Shown here piece after piece: positions 9,628 through 22,900 of a stretch of 64,000 nt of DNA (position 1 is the stretch's first letter; the number at the start of each line of letters is the position of its first letter). The notes beneath the pieces were generated by a model. It made no database searches. It was not told the origin of the DNA and saw only the letters and a list, made by a program, of their open reading frames with translations. Location: NCBI GenBank assembly GCA_900317745.1, contig ONHW01000007.1, forward strand, positions 50,570 through 114,569. The letters are read 5' to 3'. Made by a program: the position numbers and the translations under genes. Source of the stretch: an uncultured Bacteroidales bacterium (GTDB lineage Bacteria; Bacteroidota; Bacteroidia; Bacteroidales; Paludibacteraceae).

Positions 9628-11742
9628 TTATACGAGGTCAACGCGACCGCCTACTTCGGTCAGCACAGCCTTGGCGATGCTTGACGAAACAGGAGCGTAG
9701 TGGCTGAACTCCATGGAGCTGGTAGCACGACCGGAGGTGATGGTACGCAACGCTGTTACGTAACCGAACATCTCGCTCAATGGTACCTTAGCCTTGACGA
9801 TACGTGCACCGTTGTGAGCGGTATCCATACCCTCAACCTGTCCACGACGCTTGTTCAGGTCACCGATCACGTCGCCCATGCTCTCCTCGGGTGTTACCAC
9901 CTCAAGTTTCATGATAGGCTCCATGAGTACGGGTTTAGCCTTGGCGCAAGCGTTCTTGAATGCCATCTGTGCGCAGATCTCGAACGAGAGCTGGTCGGAG
10001 TCAACCGGATGGAAGCTACCGTCGATAACGGTCACCTTCAGCTGGTCAACCGGATAGCCGGCGAGCACACCGTTCTTCATTGCTGCCAGGAAGCCCTTCT
10101 CGATAGACGGGATATACTCCTTAGGAATATTACCGCCCTTCACCTCGTTAACGAACTGCAGAGTTCCCTCGAAGCCTTCGTCAGCCGGTTCAACGCGAAC
10201 AATCATGTCAGCGAACTTACCACGGCCACCGGACTGCTTCTTGTAGGTCTCACGCAGCTCAACCGGAGCAGAGATAGCCTCACGGTAAGCAACCTGCGGA
10301 CGACCTTGGTTACACTCCACCTTGAACTCGCGTTTCAGACGGTCGATGATGATCTCCAAGTGGAGCTCACCCATACCGGAGATAACGGTTTGACCGGTCT
10401 GCTCGTCAGTCTTAACGGTGAATGTCGGATCCTCCTCAGCGAGCTTGGCCAGACCCACACCGAGTTTGTCGAGGTCAGCCTGCGACTTCGGCTCTACGGA
10501 GATACCGATAACCGGTGCAGGGAACTCAATCGACTCGAGTACGATAGGATGATCCTCAGCGCAGAGGGTATCGCCCGTGCGGATATCCTTGAATCCCACG
10601 CCTGCACCTATATCACCGGCGCCGATAAAATCAACGGGGTTCTGGTGGTTGGAGTGCATTTGGAAGATACGCGAGATACGCTCTTTCTTGCCGGAACGGG
10701 GATTGTAGATATACGAACCTGCCTCCAGTTTACCGGAGTAAACTCTGAAGTAGCACAGACGTCCTACATACGGATCAGTAGCAATCTTGAATGCGAGTGC
10801 GGTAAGCGGCTCGGCATCGTCGGGCTTGCGTGTTGCAGGCTCGTCGTTGCGCGGGTCTGTACCTTCGATAACCGGTGTATCCATAGGCGACGGCAGGTAC
10901 GCACATACGGCGTCGAGCATCGTCTGTACACCTTTGTTCTTGAACGACGAACCGCATACAACGGGGAAGATGTTCATGCCTACGCAACCCTTGCGGATAG
11001 CGGCGCGGATCTCGTCCTCGGTGATTGTGGTAGGATCGGAGAAATACTTCTCCATCAGCACGTCGTCGAACTCGGCACATGCCTCCAGCATCTTGTCGCG
11101 CCACTCCTCAGCCTCAGCAACGAGGTTGGCAGGAATATCCTCAACGGAGTATTCTGCACCCATCGTCTCGTCGTGCCAGAGGATAGCTTTCATCTTGATC
11201 AGATCAACCACGCCCTTGAAGGTCTCTTCTGCTCCGATAGGGATCTGGATCGGGCAAGGCTGTGCGCCAAGCACTTCCTTGATCTGGCGAACAACGTCGA
11301 AGAAGTTCGCACCCGAGCGGTCCATCTTGTTTACGTAGCAGATACGCGGTACGCGGTACTTGTCAGCCTGACGCCATACGGTTTCCGACTGAGGTTGTAC
11401 ACCGCCTACGGCGCAGAACGTAGCTACCGCACCGTCAAGGATACGCAGCGAACGCTCCACCTCGACCGTGAAGTCCACGTGCCCCGGAGTGTCAATTAGG
11501 TTGATCTTGTATTTGTTACCAGCATAGTTCCAGTAGGTAGTGGTAGCGGCAGAGGTGATCGTGATACCACGCTCCTGCTCCTGCTCCATCCAGTCCATGG
11601 TGGCAGCACCGTCGTGCACCTCGCCGATCTTGTGGGTCAAGCCCGTGTAGAAGAGGATACGCTCCGACGTAGTTGTCTTACCGGCATCGATGTGAGCCAT
11701 GATGCCGATGTTGCGGTTTAGATGTAAATCGTGTTTTGCCAT
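9628..11742 (-). CDS. fusA: Translation elongation factor G
   Basis: 704 residues. EF-G is the GTPase that drives ribosomal translocation and, with RRF, recycling. The G domain shows the P-loop AHIDAGKTT (from residue 16), switch [23 protein letters not shown] and [11 protein letters not shown]. Later domains include [19 protein letters not shown] and [16 protein letters not shown]. Length and location between S7 and S10 fit the canonical housekeeping copy. It starts 41 nt after rpsG. Confidence 0.98.
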   Translation of the reverse strand: MAKHDLHLNRNIGIMAHIDAGKTTTSERILFYTGLTHKIGEVHDGAATMDWMEQEQERGITITSAATTTYWNYAGNKYKINLIDTPGHVDFTVEVERSLRILDGAVATFCAVGGVQPQSETVWRQADKYRVPRICYVNKMDRSGANFFDVVRQIKEVLGAQPCPIQIPIGAEETFKGVVDLIKMKAILWHDETMGAEYSVEDIPANLVAEAEEWRDKMLEACAEFDDVLMEKYFSDPTTITEDEIRAAIRKGCVGMNIFPVVCGSSFKNKGVQTMLDAVCAYLPSPMDTPVIEGTDPRNDEPATRKPDDAEPLTALAFKIATDPYVGRLCYFRVYSGKLEAGSYIYNPRSGKKERISRIFQMHSNHQNPVDFIGAGDIGAGVGFKDIRTGDTLCAEDHPIVLESIEFPAPVIGISVEPKSQADLDKLGVGLAKLAEEDPTFTVKTDEQTGQTVISGMGELHLEIIIDRLKREFKVECNQGRPQVAYREAISAPVELRETYKKQSGGRGKFADMIVRVEPADEGFEGTLQFVNEVKGGNIPKEYIPSIEKGFLAAMKNGVLAGYPVDQLKVTVIDGSFHPVDSDQLSFEICAQMAFKNACAKAKPVLMEPIMKLEVVTPEESMGDVIGDLNKRRGQVEGMDTAHNGARIVKAKVPLSEMFGYVTALRTITSGRATSSMEFSHYAPVSSSIAKAVLTEVGGRVDLV

Positions 11743-11783
11743 TTACTTGTTTCCTTATTTATTACGCATACATGTACGCGCGC

Positions 11784-12260
11784 TTAGAAGCGGAAGTGAG
11801 CGAATGCGCGGTTGGCCTCAGCCATACGGTGCATATCCTCTTTGCGTTTGAAGGCGCCGCCCTGATTATTGTATGCATCCATGATCTCGCCGGCGAGTTT
11901 CTCAGCCATGGAGTGACCGCCGCGCTTGCGAGCGAAGGCAATCATATTCTTCATTGCGATGGACTCCTTGCGGTCAGCGCGAATCTCGGTCGGAACCTGG
12001 AAGGTTGCGCCACCGATACGCTTCGACTTAACCTCTACGAGAGGAGTGATATTGTCCAGCGCTTGTTTCCAGATGTCGAGAGCAGGCTTCTCCTCCTTCT
12101 CCATCTTCTTGCCAACGAGGTCTAACGATGTGTAGAACACGTTGTACGCGATGCTTTTCTTGCCGTCGAGCATGAGGTGGTTGACGAACTTGGCGCACAT
12201 AACCTCACCATACACAGGATCCGGCAGGATCACACGTTTCTTTGGTTTTGCTTTTCTCAT
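11784..12260 (-). CDS. rpsG: 30S ribosomal protein S7
   Basis: 158 residues. S7 nucleates folding of the 16S 3' domain and touches the E-site tRNA. It begins [37 protein letters not shown] and [20 protein letters not shown] are conserved. The 188-nt gap separating it from rpsL contains a 23-bp repeat pair. In E. coli S7 represses translation from the S12-S7 spacer; whether this happens here is unknown. Confidence 0.98.
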   Translation of the reverse strand: MRKAKPKKRVILPDPVYGEVMCAKFVNHLMLDGKKSIAYNVFYTSLDLVGKKMEKEEKPALDIWKQALDNITPLVEVKSKRIGGATFQVPTEIRADRKESIAMKNMIAFARKRGGHSMAEKLAGEIMDAYNNQGGAFKRKEDMHRMAEANRAFAHFRF

Positions 12261-12397
12261 TGTTTTAACTTGTTTTTTGGTTGTCTAAAGTCTTCAGCCC
12301 CAACTCGTGAAGCTTACTCAACCTTCAACCCCTGTTTGTAATCGTCCCAACGTATGGAACATTTAGTTAGTTTGTTTGGAAGTTTTTGTTTTACTTG

Positions 12398-12443
12398 CTT
12401 GTCTTTCTGCTAAGCGGTCTGTCCTCTGTCAGCGCAGCGGTCT
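12398..12443 (-). repeat. Two tandem copies of a dispersed 23-bp repeat
   Basis: Two 23-nt units (12398-12420 and 12421-12443), each ending AGCGGTCT on the + strand, lie in the S12-S7 spacer just past the rpsL stop. Related units with the same 23-nt spacing occur at 22893-22938 in the giant gene and, in the opposite orientation, at 39707-39775 and 43208-43253. Confidence 0.7.
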
Positions 12444-12448
12444 AAACC

Positions 12449-12829
12449 TTACTTCTTAGCTTTCGGACGCTTGGCACCGTATTTCGAACGACGCTGCAGA
12501 CGGTTAGCCACGCCGGCGGTATCCAGAGTACCACGAACAATGTGGTAACGAACACCCGGCAGGTCTTTCACACGACCGCCACGTACCATTACGATACTGT
12601 GCTCCTGCAAGTTATGACCCTCACCGGGAATGTAAGCGTTCACTTCCTTCGAGTTCGTCAGACGAACACGAGCCACTTTACGCATAGCGGAGTTAGGCTT
12701 CTTGGGAGTGGTGGTGTAAACACGTACGCAAACGCCACGACGCTGAGGACAACTGTCCAGAGCGGGGCTCTTGCTCTTGTCGGTAAGTTCTGCTCTTCCT
12801 TTTCTAACTAATTGTTGAATTGTAGGCAT
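12449..12829 (-). CDS. rpsL: 30S ribosomal protein S12
   Basis: 126 residues. S12 is part of the decoding centre and the main target of streptomycin-resistance mutations. The loop [19 protein letters not shown] keeps both lysines (43 and 44, counting Met1), and [13 protein letters not shown] keeps the second resistance-region lysine, so the sequence looks streptomycin-sensitive. It is the first gene of the operon; its start is about 125 nt after the predicted transcription start. Confidence 0.98.
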   Translation of the reverse strand: MPTIQQLVRKGRAELTDKSKSPALDSCPQRRGVCVRVYTTTPKKPNSAMRKVARVRLTNSKEVNAYIPGEGHNLQEHSIVMVRGGRVKDLPGVRYHIVRGTLDTAGVANRLQRRSKYGAKRPKAKK

Positions 12830-12961
12830 TGTAACTTGTTTTGGTTAATTGTTTATTTTGTTGTTTAACTTATTCTGCTTCTTTGCATTCACACCCTTTG
12901 GGCACCCATTGTTCTTTGTTGTCATTTGCGCGCCTGCGAGCGTATTCGCGAAAAAAGCAAG

Positions 12962-12993
12962 CAAAGATACGAAAAAGTTTTCATTTACGCAAA
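12962..12993 (-). promoter_or_regulatory. Promoter of the str-S10-spc operon
   Basis: On the minus strand the -33 TTTG is at 12993-12990, followed after exactly 20 nt by TATCTTTG (12969-12962), matching the Bacteroidota housekeeping consensus. It gives a leader of about 125 nt before rpsL. No other consensus promoter was noticed within the operon, so it may drive all 24 genes. Confidence 0.85.
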
Positions 12994-13361
12994 TTCTCCT
13001 ATCCTTTTCATGCATACACACGCGCATAAACTGAATTTTGTCACATCATCCTTGCAAACTCGCTGAATTACATATATCTTAAGGCTTTTATACCGGTTTG
13101 GCGGAGTATGCCGGGAGCAAATGTGTCAGCGTATATTTTTTAGTATTTTCACAACTAAAAGTATATAATACTACGTATTATATAGGGCAATTACAAAAAT
13201 CAGAAATGAGCCAGTTATCTTATGGATATCATATGGATATGTTGCGGTTATCATATGATAAGGGTCTGATCTGCTTCCGAAAACGGGACAGAGAGGGAGC
13301 GAAGACGGATGCAGGGATCTACTGCGCAGAACGAGTGAAAGGAGAGAAAAAGGAAGGAAAG

Positions 13362-13432
13362 AGGCATGAAAGGAATAAAAGGGATAAAAGGGATGAATGT
13401 AGTGAAAGGCATGAAAGGGATGAAAGGCATCG
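13362..13432 (+). repeat. Purine-rich degenerate 9-nt tandem repeat
   Basis: Units resembling GGGATGAAA and GGCATGAAA recur at roughly 9-nt steps between the ribosomal promoter and the giant-gene promoter. One frame (13366-13497) could encode a 43-residue peptide starting MKGIKGIKGMNVVKGMKGMK, with KGI/KGM triads. No promoter or family supports it as a gene. Apart from this, I see no feature from about 12,994 to 13,544. Confidence 0.5.
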
Positions 13433-13544
13433 GGAACAAAAAGACAAACACAACAAAAAACAAGTGGAAAAATTTCAATTTCAGTTATTTTGCGTAAAAA
13501 CTTGTATTATTTATGTAGTCTTGCGTAAATTTCTGCGCGTTGGA

Positions 13545-13576
13545 TTTGCATATTTGTATTTTTTTTTGTAACTTTG
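13545..13576 (+). promoter_or_regulatory. Promoter of the giant surface-protein operon
   Basis: TTTG at 13545-13548, a 20-nt spacer and TAACTTTG at 13569-13576. The start is expected near 13,583, leaving a leader of about 366 nt before the giant gene. The leader contains CCCACCC/GGGTGGG (13753-13759 with 13776-13782) and no convincing short gene. No nearer promoter was seen. Confidence 0.75.
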
Positions 13577-13948
13577 TGCGGGAATTGTATATTTGTATTT
13601 TTTGCAGGAAGTTATCATTATCTGCACAAGACATGGAAACATTTTTTCTTATTCTTCAGTTTCTGATTGTGCCGGGTGCATTGTGGTTGGGTTTCCGTTA
13701 AGGCGTGGCAACCGCAGTTGCCCAGCTATTGACCATGCTCTTCTACTAAAGCCCCACCCCGGCTCTCCTATGGAAGGGTGGGAAAAACTGACTGCTGAGG
13801 GTTGGGCGTTTAGGAATGAATATTTCATTCGCTCAGTTACAATGCCCGCATAGCGAACCGCGGAAAGCAAAAATCCACTCAAGATAAATCTCAAAATCAG
13901 CATAAAGCAAATTATAGAAGTGCACTTTACTAAAAATCAATCCACAAT

Positions 13949-16900
13949 ATGAAAAAAACAATTTTATGTTTGTTAACCGCCGTGATGCTGGCAAGCGTTC
14001 CGGTAACGGATCTCTTCGCACGAGCAAGTCACGGAGACTGGTATTTCCGTGAAGAGGTGGGTGGCACGCATTACTCCGCCTACTCTCTTGGCAACGGGAA
14101 GGTGCATTACAAGATTCTCGTTTTTGCCACGGGAAAATCAAGAAACTTCTGGGCTTACCAGGAAGAGGAGTATGGCGTCGAGGCGTGCTCCCGTTGCTGG
14201 ACTCATCTGGAAGGAGCAGCCGACAACGACTACCCGAATTTTATGATTTATGAGGCGGACAACAATGGACATAACAGGCCAAAAGGCGATGGCGGCTCGA
14301 ACCCCAACGACAGAGGTTGGGTGCGGCTGAAAGTGCTGTCGGGTGCTATCATCGTGACCAACACGTACGATGGCGAGCCAGACTATGTATCCGCAGACGG
14401 TGAATGGCATGAGTTCTGGCTCAAGCGTCAGGCTACCGAAGACTGGTTGACTTATCTGGAGTTTGACTGGATAGAACCCACTGATTATGCCGGCAAGGTT
14501 TATTGGGTGGGCAACTCGGTGCGTTACCGTCGTGAAGGCGGAGATCCAAGCGACCAGGCAAGAGGCGAACAAACGCGCACGTTGGCGAAACTGACCGGCG
14601 GTAATCCCGATGCAGCCCCACAATTGCAAAATCCGTTTCTGTATGTGCTGAACGAAAACGGCACAGCCGGATACGGTAAGATTGCAGTCCCGTATTTTTC
14701 AACCCAACAGCCGTACAATTACTGGATAAACGGCAAGGGCGATCCCATCAAATGCGATGAAAGAGGGGGGTTGATTTTTGTAAACAGCGACGATATTGTC
14801 CGCAGCCTGTACATAACGATGGAGACCCAGCGTTCGACAGACAGTATGCAAACGCAGATACTTAGCTCCAACTCGGTAAATATTCCTGCATACCATAAGA
14901 TTAACAGGTTTGCGGCGGATGCCGTCAATTCGCAAGACGCGGCTACCGGTAAATGGTACAGAGACTACCGCAAGAAAAAACTGACCTGGATAATCAAGAA
15001 TCCCAACGAGCAGGAGCTGATGGAGAACGATATGTTCGAGATCCAGCGTGCGTACAATGCCGATTACTCGGATGCCGAGACCATAGGTCTTATTCCGATG
15101 GAGTATGACCCACTCGCAACGGATACCGTAACCCAAGAGCAGACCTATACCTTTATAGACACCACTAATGCTGCATGGTGGAATCCTATAGAGAACAGCT
15201 ACAAGATTTACTACCAGGTGCGCCGTGTATCGTCCGCCCAATGGGGCTGGACTGAGCATAAGTTTGCTGCGAGAGTAACCGCTGATCCATCTCAAGTCAA
15301 CTCCGGCGCATACAAGCCTATGCCTTACTTCAGCGGAAATTATGCCGGCGAATATACCTTGGATCCTGAATTTGAGGAGAACCGCAAGGTGCATATTACC
15401 GTGAGACTAAAAGCTAATTCCTCCCCCAAGATAGAGACCCGTACGGAAGACGACCCTGCAATAGAAAGGCTCTACTGGGACCCTAACCAGCGTCTGATGA
15501 TTCTGAAAGTGCTCAAGGAGACCAACGACACTATCCGTTATACTATACCCAACGACACTATATACGCAGCTATCAGGCGTCTGAAAGCACAAGACGACGC
15601 TACATACAAAGCGGGTAAGTTGGAAATCACCTATACCGATTATGCCAACACGCCTTGCGTTCATTACGAATACTACGCATTTATCGACACCAGCAATACG
15701 ACAGTCAGACAATTCTTCGAAACCAAGCCCTACGGACTGCTGGATTTGGAGGGCGAGGTGATTTACTATACCGAGGCAGCGAACATCAATTCGTTCAATG
15801 CCAGCAATTTGGAGTACTCCGACGGTGTACTGCTGACCTGGGATCTGACCGAAGGAAATATTGGCTCCTATAAGATTGAGACTCGTCCGGCAGGCAAAGA
15901 CACCGCGTGGACGGTATTAGAGGAGGATTACGGCGGCAGCTGGTACAAAGACAAGACGGCTAATCCGTTTGTCTCGCGCGAGTGGGAATACCGCCTGACA
16001 ATGACCTACGAGTGCAACGGCAATGTCAAGACAGCCAGCAAGACGACAACCGGTTCGCGTAACCCTTACGGCAAGGTGAGCGGATATGTGCGCTACGAGG
16101 ACGGCTCAGCCTGTCCGGGCATAGAGGTCAAAGCCAGCCGCACGAGTACCGGCGAAACGGTTCAGAAAGTGACGACCGACGAGGACGGCTACTACCTGCT
16201 CGACAGCCTTATCTACGGCGAGGGCCGCGCGTATGCTATCCAGCCGGAGAGTATGTCGGCAGAATTCCGATTCAACAACTCCGATGCCACCTCCGCTACT
16301 ATCACGCTCGGTCTGAACGGTTGCATCCGCGAGAATGTCAATTTCGCCAATATATCCTCGGTACCATTCTCCGGCCGCGTACTCTACGAGAATAGTACCG
16401 TACCCGTGCGCGACGTGCATTTCCTGCTGAACGGCATCCCCGTCAAGAGCGGCACATCACTGTACAAGACGGATGCATCGGGCAACTTTGAGTTCCGCGT
16501 TCCGAAGCGTACTCCGTTCACCATTCAGGCATACAAAGAGGGTCACACCTTTGCCGGCGACGGATTTGTTCGCATGATCAACGATCTGACCCAGGAGGAG
16601 GACAGTGTTCTGTCATTGGAGGGACGTCTGGCCGGCGTCAGAATCTATGATCAGACCAAGGTGCGTCTGATCGGCCGTCTCGCCGGCGGTCGTGTACAGG
16701 CGGAGAAACCGCTCGGCTTCGGCTTGAGCCGGAACAACCTGGGTGACGACCTGAAACTGGTATTCGAACTTGAAGGCGACAACATATCGCAGATTGTACA
16801 TTTCAAGGACGATCTGGCAAGGGATAGCGTCACCATCAACCTTCGCCATGACGTGCGCACAGCAGGCGGAACCGACTCGGCCGGAGTAACCCGTACTGAG

Positions 16901-19900
16901 TATTACAAGAAACGCATCATTATCTACCCGGATGTCAACACCGGTGAATATTATGTAGATCTCTTCCCTGTCAAATACAAGATTACGCAGGCTACCGCGC
17001 GGGGTTATGCTACTTTGTACGCGGACGGCAAGACAAGCGAATCGCTTGATCTGACCAATGCACCTCTGCACCAGCGTACCAACACCTACGAGGGTAAGGA
17101 ACTGGATTACAACGAGACCTACAATATCACCTATCACAGCCCGATATCTATCTCATGCACCCAGTTACAATTCGGCATGCCAGTGGATTATTATGGCGAA
17201 AAAACAATGAAGCGCCAGAACATCCAGAACCAAAAGATCGAGGTGCCTCTGGTAGAGAAACAGACAAATGGCACGTACAAATATCTATTCGGCGCACCGG
17301 TATTTGAGATGGGTAAGTATCAGTTCATCGTGAAAGCATACGAGGACTACTATTACAATAACGATCCATTCTCCACCCAGCATGAGGAGGTGCGACTCCA
17401 TGGCGGTACACTCAAGGTATATAACGGTATGCACGATGCTGTTAACACCGAGGTTCAGAGCCATGAGTTGGACACCCTCGGTCAGGCAATGATTGTCATC
17501 CCAATCGACTATGTTTCGTTCATCAAGACGGGCGAAAATGCGCTGCGTGTACTTGATCTCTCGGTAGAGTACCAGGGTGCATACGTTGAGAGTCAGGTGC
17601 TGCGCGCCTACGTGGCAGGAAACAAAGCCAAAGGACAAGATTTCACCGCCTCTACGCATGGCGATGTTATTTTGCTGGATATACTGCGTGATCCTCCCGG
17701 ATCGGGTAGCTCCGCGTACATCGAGGCAGGCACATCGTACAGCTATGATTACAAATACGACATCGATTTCAAGTTCGGAGTAGATATCAGTATAGGTTAC
17801 GGCACGGATCTGAACTATGTAGTCGGCTCATGGGCAGGAGTAGGAGGCGGTGTGTTTGTCGGCTCTCCGATAAATGTAAGCAATACAATCAAAACATCTA
17901 TTCCTGTTGTAGGAGAATACTATTATAAGCATGGCGGCTCGTACACGTTCTCAACCACCGAGCGTATAACCACAGCGAGTGATCCGCTGTCGGTAGGCGC
18001 ACCGGCGGATGTGTTTATCGGTGCGACCCAGAATATCCTGTACGGTCTTACGGATGCGGTTAAACCGATAGATTCGCTAACCTACGTCACCCTGGCCGCC
18101 AGAGCCGCCAACGGCACTATCCGCGTGGTAGCAGAGGGAAGGGATTTACAAGGCGAGAAGTACTACCTGGTGATCGGTACCGAAATGGGTTCGGAGACCT
18201 ATATCAACTCTACTTTCGTGCATACTCAGAGTTATATCGAGAACAACCTGCTTCCGCAATTGAGACAGCAGCGCGATGCGCTCCTAATGACCGGTGACAG
18301 CGCAACCGTAGCCGCTATAGCTACGGCTACCGGCAAGCCGGCTTACTGGAGCAAAGTGGATCCCGAGGAAGAGAACTTCGGTATAGAAGGACATTATGTA
18401 CAGATTCTCCCTGATAACGAAAAAATATACGATGACGAGGTTGCCGCTTACAACCGCCAGCTTGTAAACTGGACGGGGCTGCTCATCCGCAATGAGGAAG
18501 AGAAAATAGCGGCGCTCAAGGGATCGAAAGGCAAACTGGTAGGCACTTGGTCAATGGGCGGTGCTACAAGCGTAACGCATACTGAGAATTATGCCTACTC
18601 GAATGTCTATTCCAACCAACTGCTCTACCCGGGAGTCTCAGGGAGTATTCCGGGACCGGATCTGACGAAACTGGCAAATCTAATACCTTCCAACCTGCTG
18701 AATAAGGTCAATAGCAAATACGCGGATGCACAAGAAGGAGATCCTTTTGACTTCATATGTAAAGCGCAAGGCGGTACGTGGAAATTCAGCCTGACACCGA
18801 TTCTGAATTTCTCCTATAACAGAAATCCTGAATCAAGCGGCACCGGGCACACCAAATCTACCGGATTTACGCTTAGAGGAGATGACTTGTCGTATGAGTA
18901 TCTCAATGTATCCGTCTATCGCATTGAGGACGAGGCGAACAGTTTCAACGATGCTTCAGACGGCACACGAGGTTATGTATCTGCTGATGACTACATTTAC
19001 GGTTCGTACGTCTATTACCTGAACGGCGGTGCTACCCGCTGTCCGTGGGAAGGGCCGGACTCGACCCGCTTCTTCACCCCGAAAGTACCGCTCTCTGCCG
19101 GTACGCTCAAACTGGAGAACCCCAAACTGGATATCGACGTTCATGAACGCAGTAACGTGCCTGTCGATCAGCCGGCAGTGTTCAATCTCCGTATTACGAA
19201 CGAGGGCGAAGTGCCTTACGGATCGGGTAACAGCGGAATCAAGTTCACCCTCAAACTGCAAGAAGGTTCTAACCCCAAGGGTGCCAAGATCATGATTGAC
19301 GGCGCACCGCTTCTTGAGGCAGGACGCGAGATACGTCTCACCCGCGGAGCAATAGAACTCAAGCACGTGGAGGTTTATGCCGGCGAAGGCTACGATTTCG
19401 AGAACATCGTGCTGACGCTGATGTCTAACTGCAGTATGAGCGAGTTGGCAAAATGTACGTTCTCGGTACACTTCATGCCAGTTGCATGCCCGGTGAACAT
19501 CTCTGCGCCGCATAGCAACTGGATCATGAATACTCTCTCGCCGCAAGACTCGACAGGTTGGTATCTGCCGGTGGTAATCGACGGATTCGATGTCAACTAC
19601 AAGAACTTCGACCATATCGAGTTCCAATACAAACTTGCAACGCACAGCGATGACGACTGGGTAAATCTCTGCTCGTACTTCGCAGATGACAGTCTGTATA
19701 CCGCTGCTTCGGGCAACAAGGCGATGATTACCTCGGGGCGTATCGAGAATATCCGGTTCTACGGCGAGCGCGATCCGATGGAGCAACAGTACGACCTGCG
19801 CGCGGTTGCCTTCTGTCGACACGGTAACGGATTCATCACCCGTGCGTCTGAAGTCATGCGAGGCGTAAAGGATACGCGTATTCCGCGTGTGTTCGGCGAG

Positions 19901-22900
19901 GCGGAGCCCGCCAACTCCATTCTCGGAGTAGGTGACAATATCCTGCTCCGGTTCAACGAACCGATAGCCGGCAACTACCTGGATGAAGATAACAACTTCC
20001 AGTTAGTAGGTTACACCAACGAAACCGGCATTACCACAGGCATATCGCTTCACTTCATTGATACGGAGAATTCCTACGTCGAATCCAAAGTGGTACGGTC
20101 GCTCTCCGACAAATCGTTCACGGTGGACATGATGGTTCGTCCGGAAGACCCGAATGCCGCCTACACCTTCTTCAACTATAACACGAAGGGTGATCGCACT
20201 TTCAGTTTCGGTAAGACAGCAGACAACCGTCTGGTAGCCAGAATTGGCAACGCAGCGATTTACTCGGATACGCTACCGGAGAAGATGATTGCTTTCACCC
20301 GTGTAGCCGTAGTCTATGACCGTGAGAACCATCTGGTACGATTCTATGCCGGAACAAAGGAAGTGACGGATACACTGATTGCTCCGTTTGATTCCGACAT
20401 CGAGTTCTCCGGCAGTTCACCGGTAAGCATAGGTAAAGGCTTCGCCGGAAACATGATGGAGGTACGCCTTTGGACCAAGGCTCTCGCGCCGGATGAGATA
20501 GCGCAGACGAATATGCGCCGACTGACCGGCTACGAGCGCGAACTGGTAGCATACTACCCGATGAACGAAGGTTCCGGCAATACCATCGCCGACAAGGCAA
20601 ACGGTGCTACACTCTATGCACGTCAAACCACTTGGGAGTACCAGAAAGGTATATCGCTGCGCGTAACGGACGGACAAACAGTCAAACTGGACGATGCGCT
20701 CCTGTCACGCTCCGACAAACAGGACGAGACACTGATGTTCTGGTTCAAGAGCCCACGCAAACGAGGTACAATCTTCTCCGCAGGACGAATGTCCAAAACA
20801 GAAGGAACAGAACTGTCATTCTCCAACGGAGCTCTCGTGCTCAAGAACTACCGGAACGAATGGAAGATCGACGGCAATTATGCCGATAACGAATGGCACC
20901 ATTTCGCGATGACCATCAACCGGACGTTCAATAATGTCGCCGTTTATGTGGACGACAAACAGAAACTCTCGTTCGCTGCAACCAAAATGGGAGAAGTGAG
21001 CGGAGAAATGTATATCGGCGGAGATGAATTCGATGGCAATATCGACGAGTTCATTATCTTTGAACAAGCACTGCCGCAATCGCTCATGGAGACCTACGGA
21101 ACCATCTCACCGATGGGCGACGAGATGGGGCTGCTGGCTTACCTGCCGTTCGCGGAAATGAAGGAGAATGAAAACGGCATACTGGAGCAAGTATTCTCCG
21201 TCAACGACCAGCGCGTGTTCAAGACCTCGGAGGGCGATGTGGTGGAGAAAGTACAACCGCTAATCCTCAGCGTATCCGATTCCACGGCGTTGAAGGATCT
21301 GGGCGACCGCACCCTATCTGCTCCCGTACAGGATATAGGACAACTCACCAAGATGAACTTCGACTGGTCGTTCAACAACGATGAACTGTTAATCAATCTC
21401 AACATGCGAGACCGCGAAATTAACAAACAAACGATCTATATCACCGTACGTGACGTGGAAGACCTCAACGGGAACCCGATGGCTTCACCTGTCACATGGA
21501 TGACATTCATCGACCGCAACTCGCTCAAGTGGGAGAAGCGGGAAATAGCGGCGTACGCAGTTTATGGAAAGAACGTTGACGGAATAACTCGTACGATGCG
21601 TGTCATCAACCAATCAGGCAAGCGGCATACATTCAGCATCGAGTCTTTGCCGGAATGGCTCAGCGTGGATCAAGAGTTCGGAACAATCGAACCCGCTGAC
21701 GAGATTGTCATTACATTCAAGATGAATACGGACATTGCCGTCGGCGTTTATACTGATGTTATCTACCTTACCGATGAGCAGGGACTCAGCGAACCGCTAC
21801 GGGTAGAACTGACTATTGATGCCAAGCCGCCATACGACGCACCCGATGAGACATTGTTCCCATACAATATGTCGATCTGTGCACAAGTCATGATTGACGG
21901 AATATATGATACCGACCCCAACGACATCGTCTATGCATTCAGCCGTAACGAGTGCGTGGGAAAGGAGAATATAACCTTTAACGAATCTGTCAATTCCTCC
22001 AAAGTATTCCTTACAATATACGGTAACGAACAGATGAACAAACTACCTATTCGGTTCCAGGTATGGCAGGCATCTACCGGTAAAGTATATGACCTGGCGG
22101 CAAACAGGAATATTATCTTCTCTCACGGATTCGTCTATGGTTGTGGGGAAACCGAACCGCTCGTGCTCGCTACTACAGGTTCGGAAACACAGGCTATAAC
22201 ACTCAAAAACGGATGGAACTGGATATCTGTCAATCTTGACCTCACGCAATCAGAAGGGGAAATTAACACCTGCATGACTGCTAACGAGCCTTGGAATGAC
22301 GGTGATCTCATCAAGAACCCCGAATCTCGACAGTTCACATCGTACGATGGCGTTTCAAATACATTCATCGGGTCACTTGGAAAACTGCACCATACGCAAA
22401 TATATATGGTCAACTGTTCTGAAGGTAATACATTGCGTATAGCAGGAGATATCCTGCACGAAGATTCGATGGAGATACGAGTTCGGGGTGATGGCCAATG
22501 GAGCGTTCTGCCCTGTCTGTACGACCAGGTAACATCGCTCACAGATGCACTCGCCTCGTACTACGATTACGCTACACCGGGAGACTTGATCAAGGCGCGC
22601 AACAGATTCGCCACATTCTCTGATGACAAAAAGTGGGAAGGTAACCTCAGCGCACTGCGACCCGGAGAAGGATACCTGTTCCGCCGACTGGGAGCCGGAG
22701 CGGTGGCTATACCGTTCTACAAGCAGACCAACAATGCTCCGCACCGCAATCAGTCTTCTGTCAGCGACAGCGGTCTGTCTTCTGTCAGCGATAGCGGGGT
22801 CCCCACAAATAACATGCAGTGGGGTGCTCATAGCGGTCTATACTCCAACCCCAACGCCGCAACCAACATGACAATGATTGCCACGCTCGCCTCTGTCAGC

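Noticed and set aside
9700-11499. 599-codon plus-strand open frame
   Set aside because: It lies entirely opposite fusA, whose product is unmistakable; the translation has no domain and is a codon-bias shadow.
13098-13571. 157-codon ORF
   Set aside because: Spans the purine repeat (ERHERDERHREQKDKHNKK) and overlaps the giant-operon promoter; no homology signal or promoter of its own.
13593-13853. 86-codon ORF in the leader of the giant gene
   Set aside because: Composition and placement over a GC-rich stem look non-coding; kept only as a note on the long leader.
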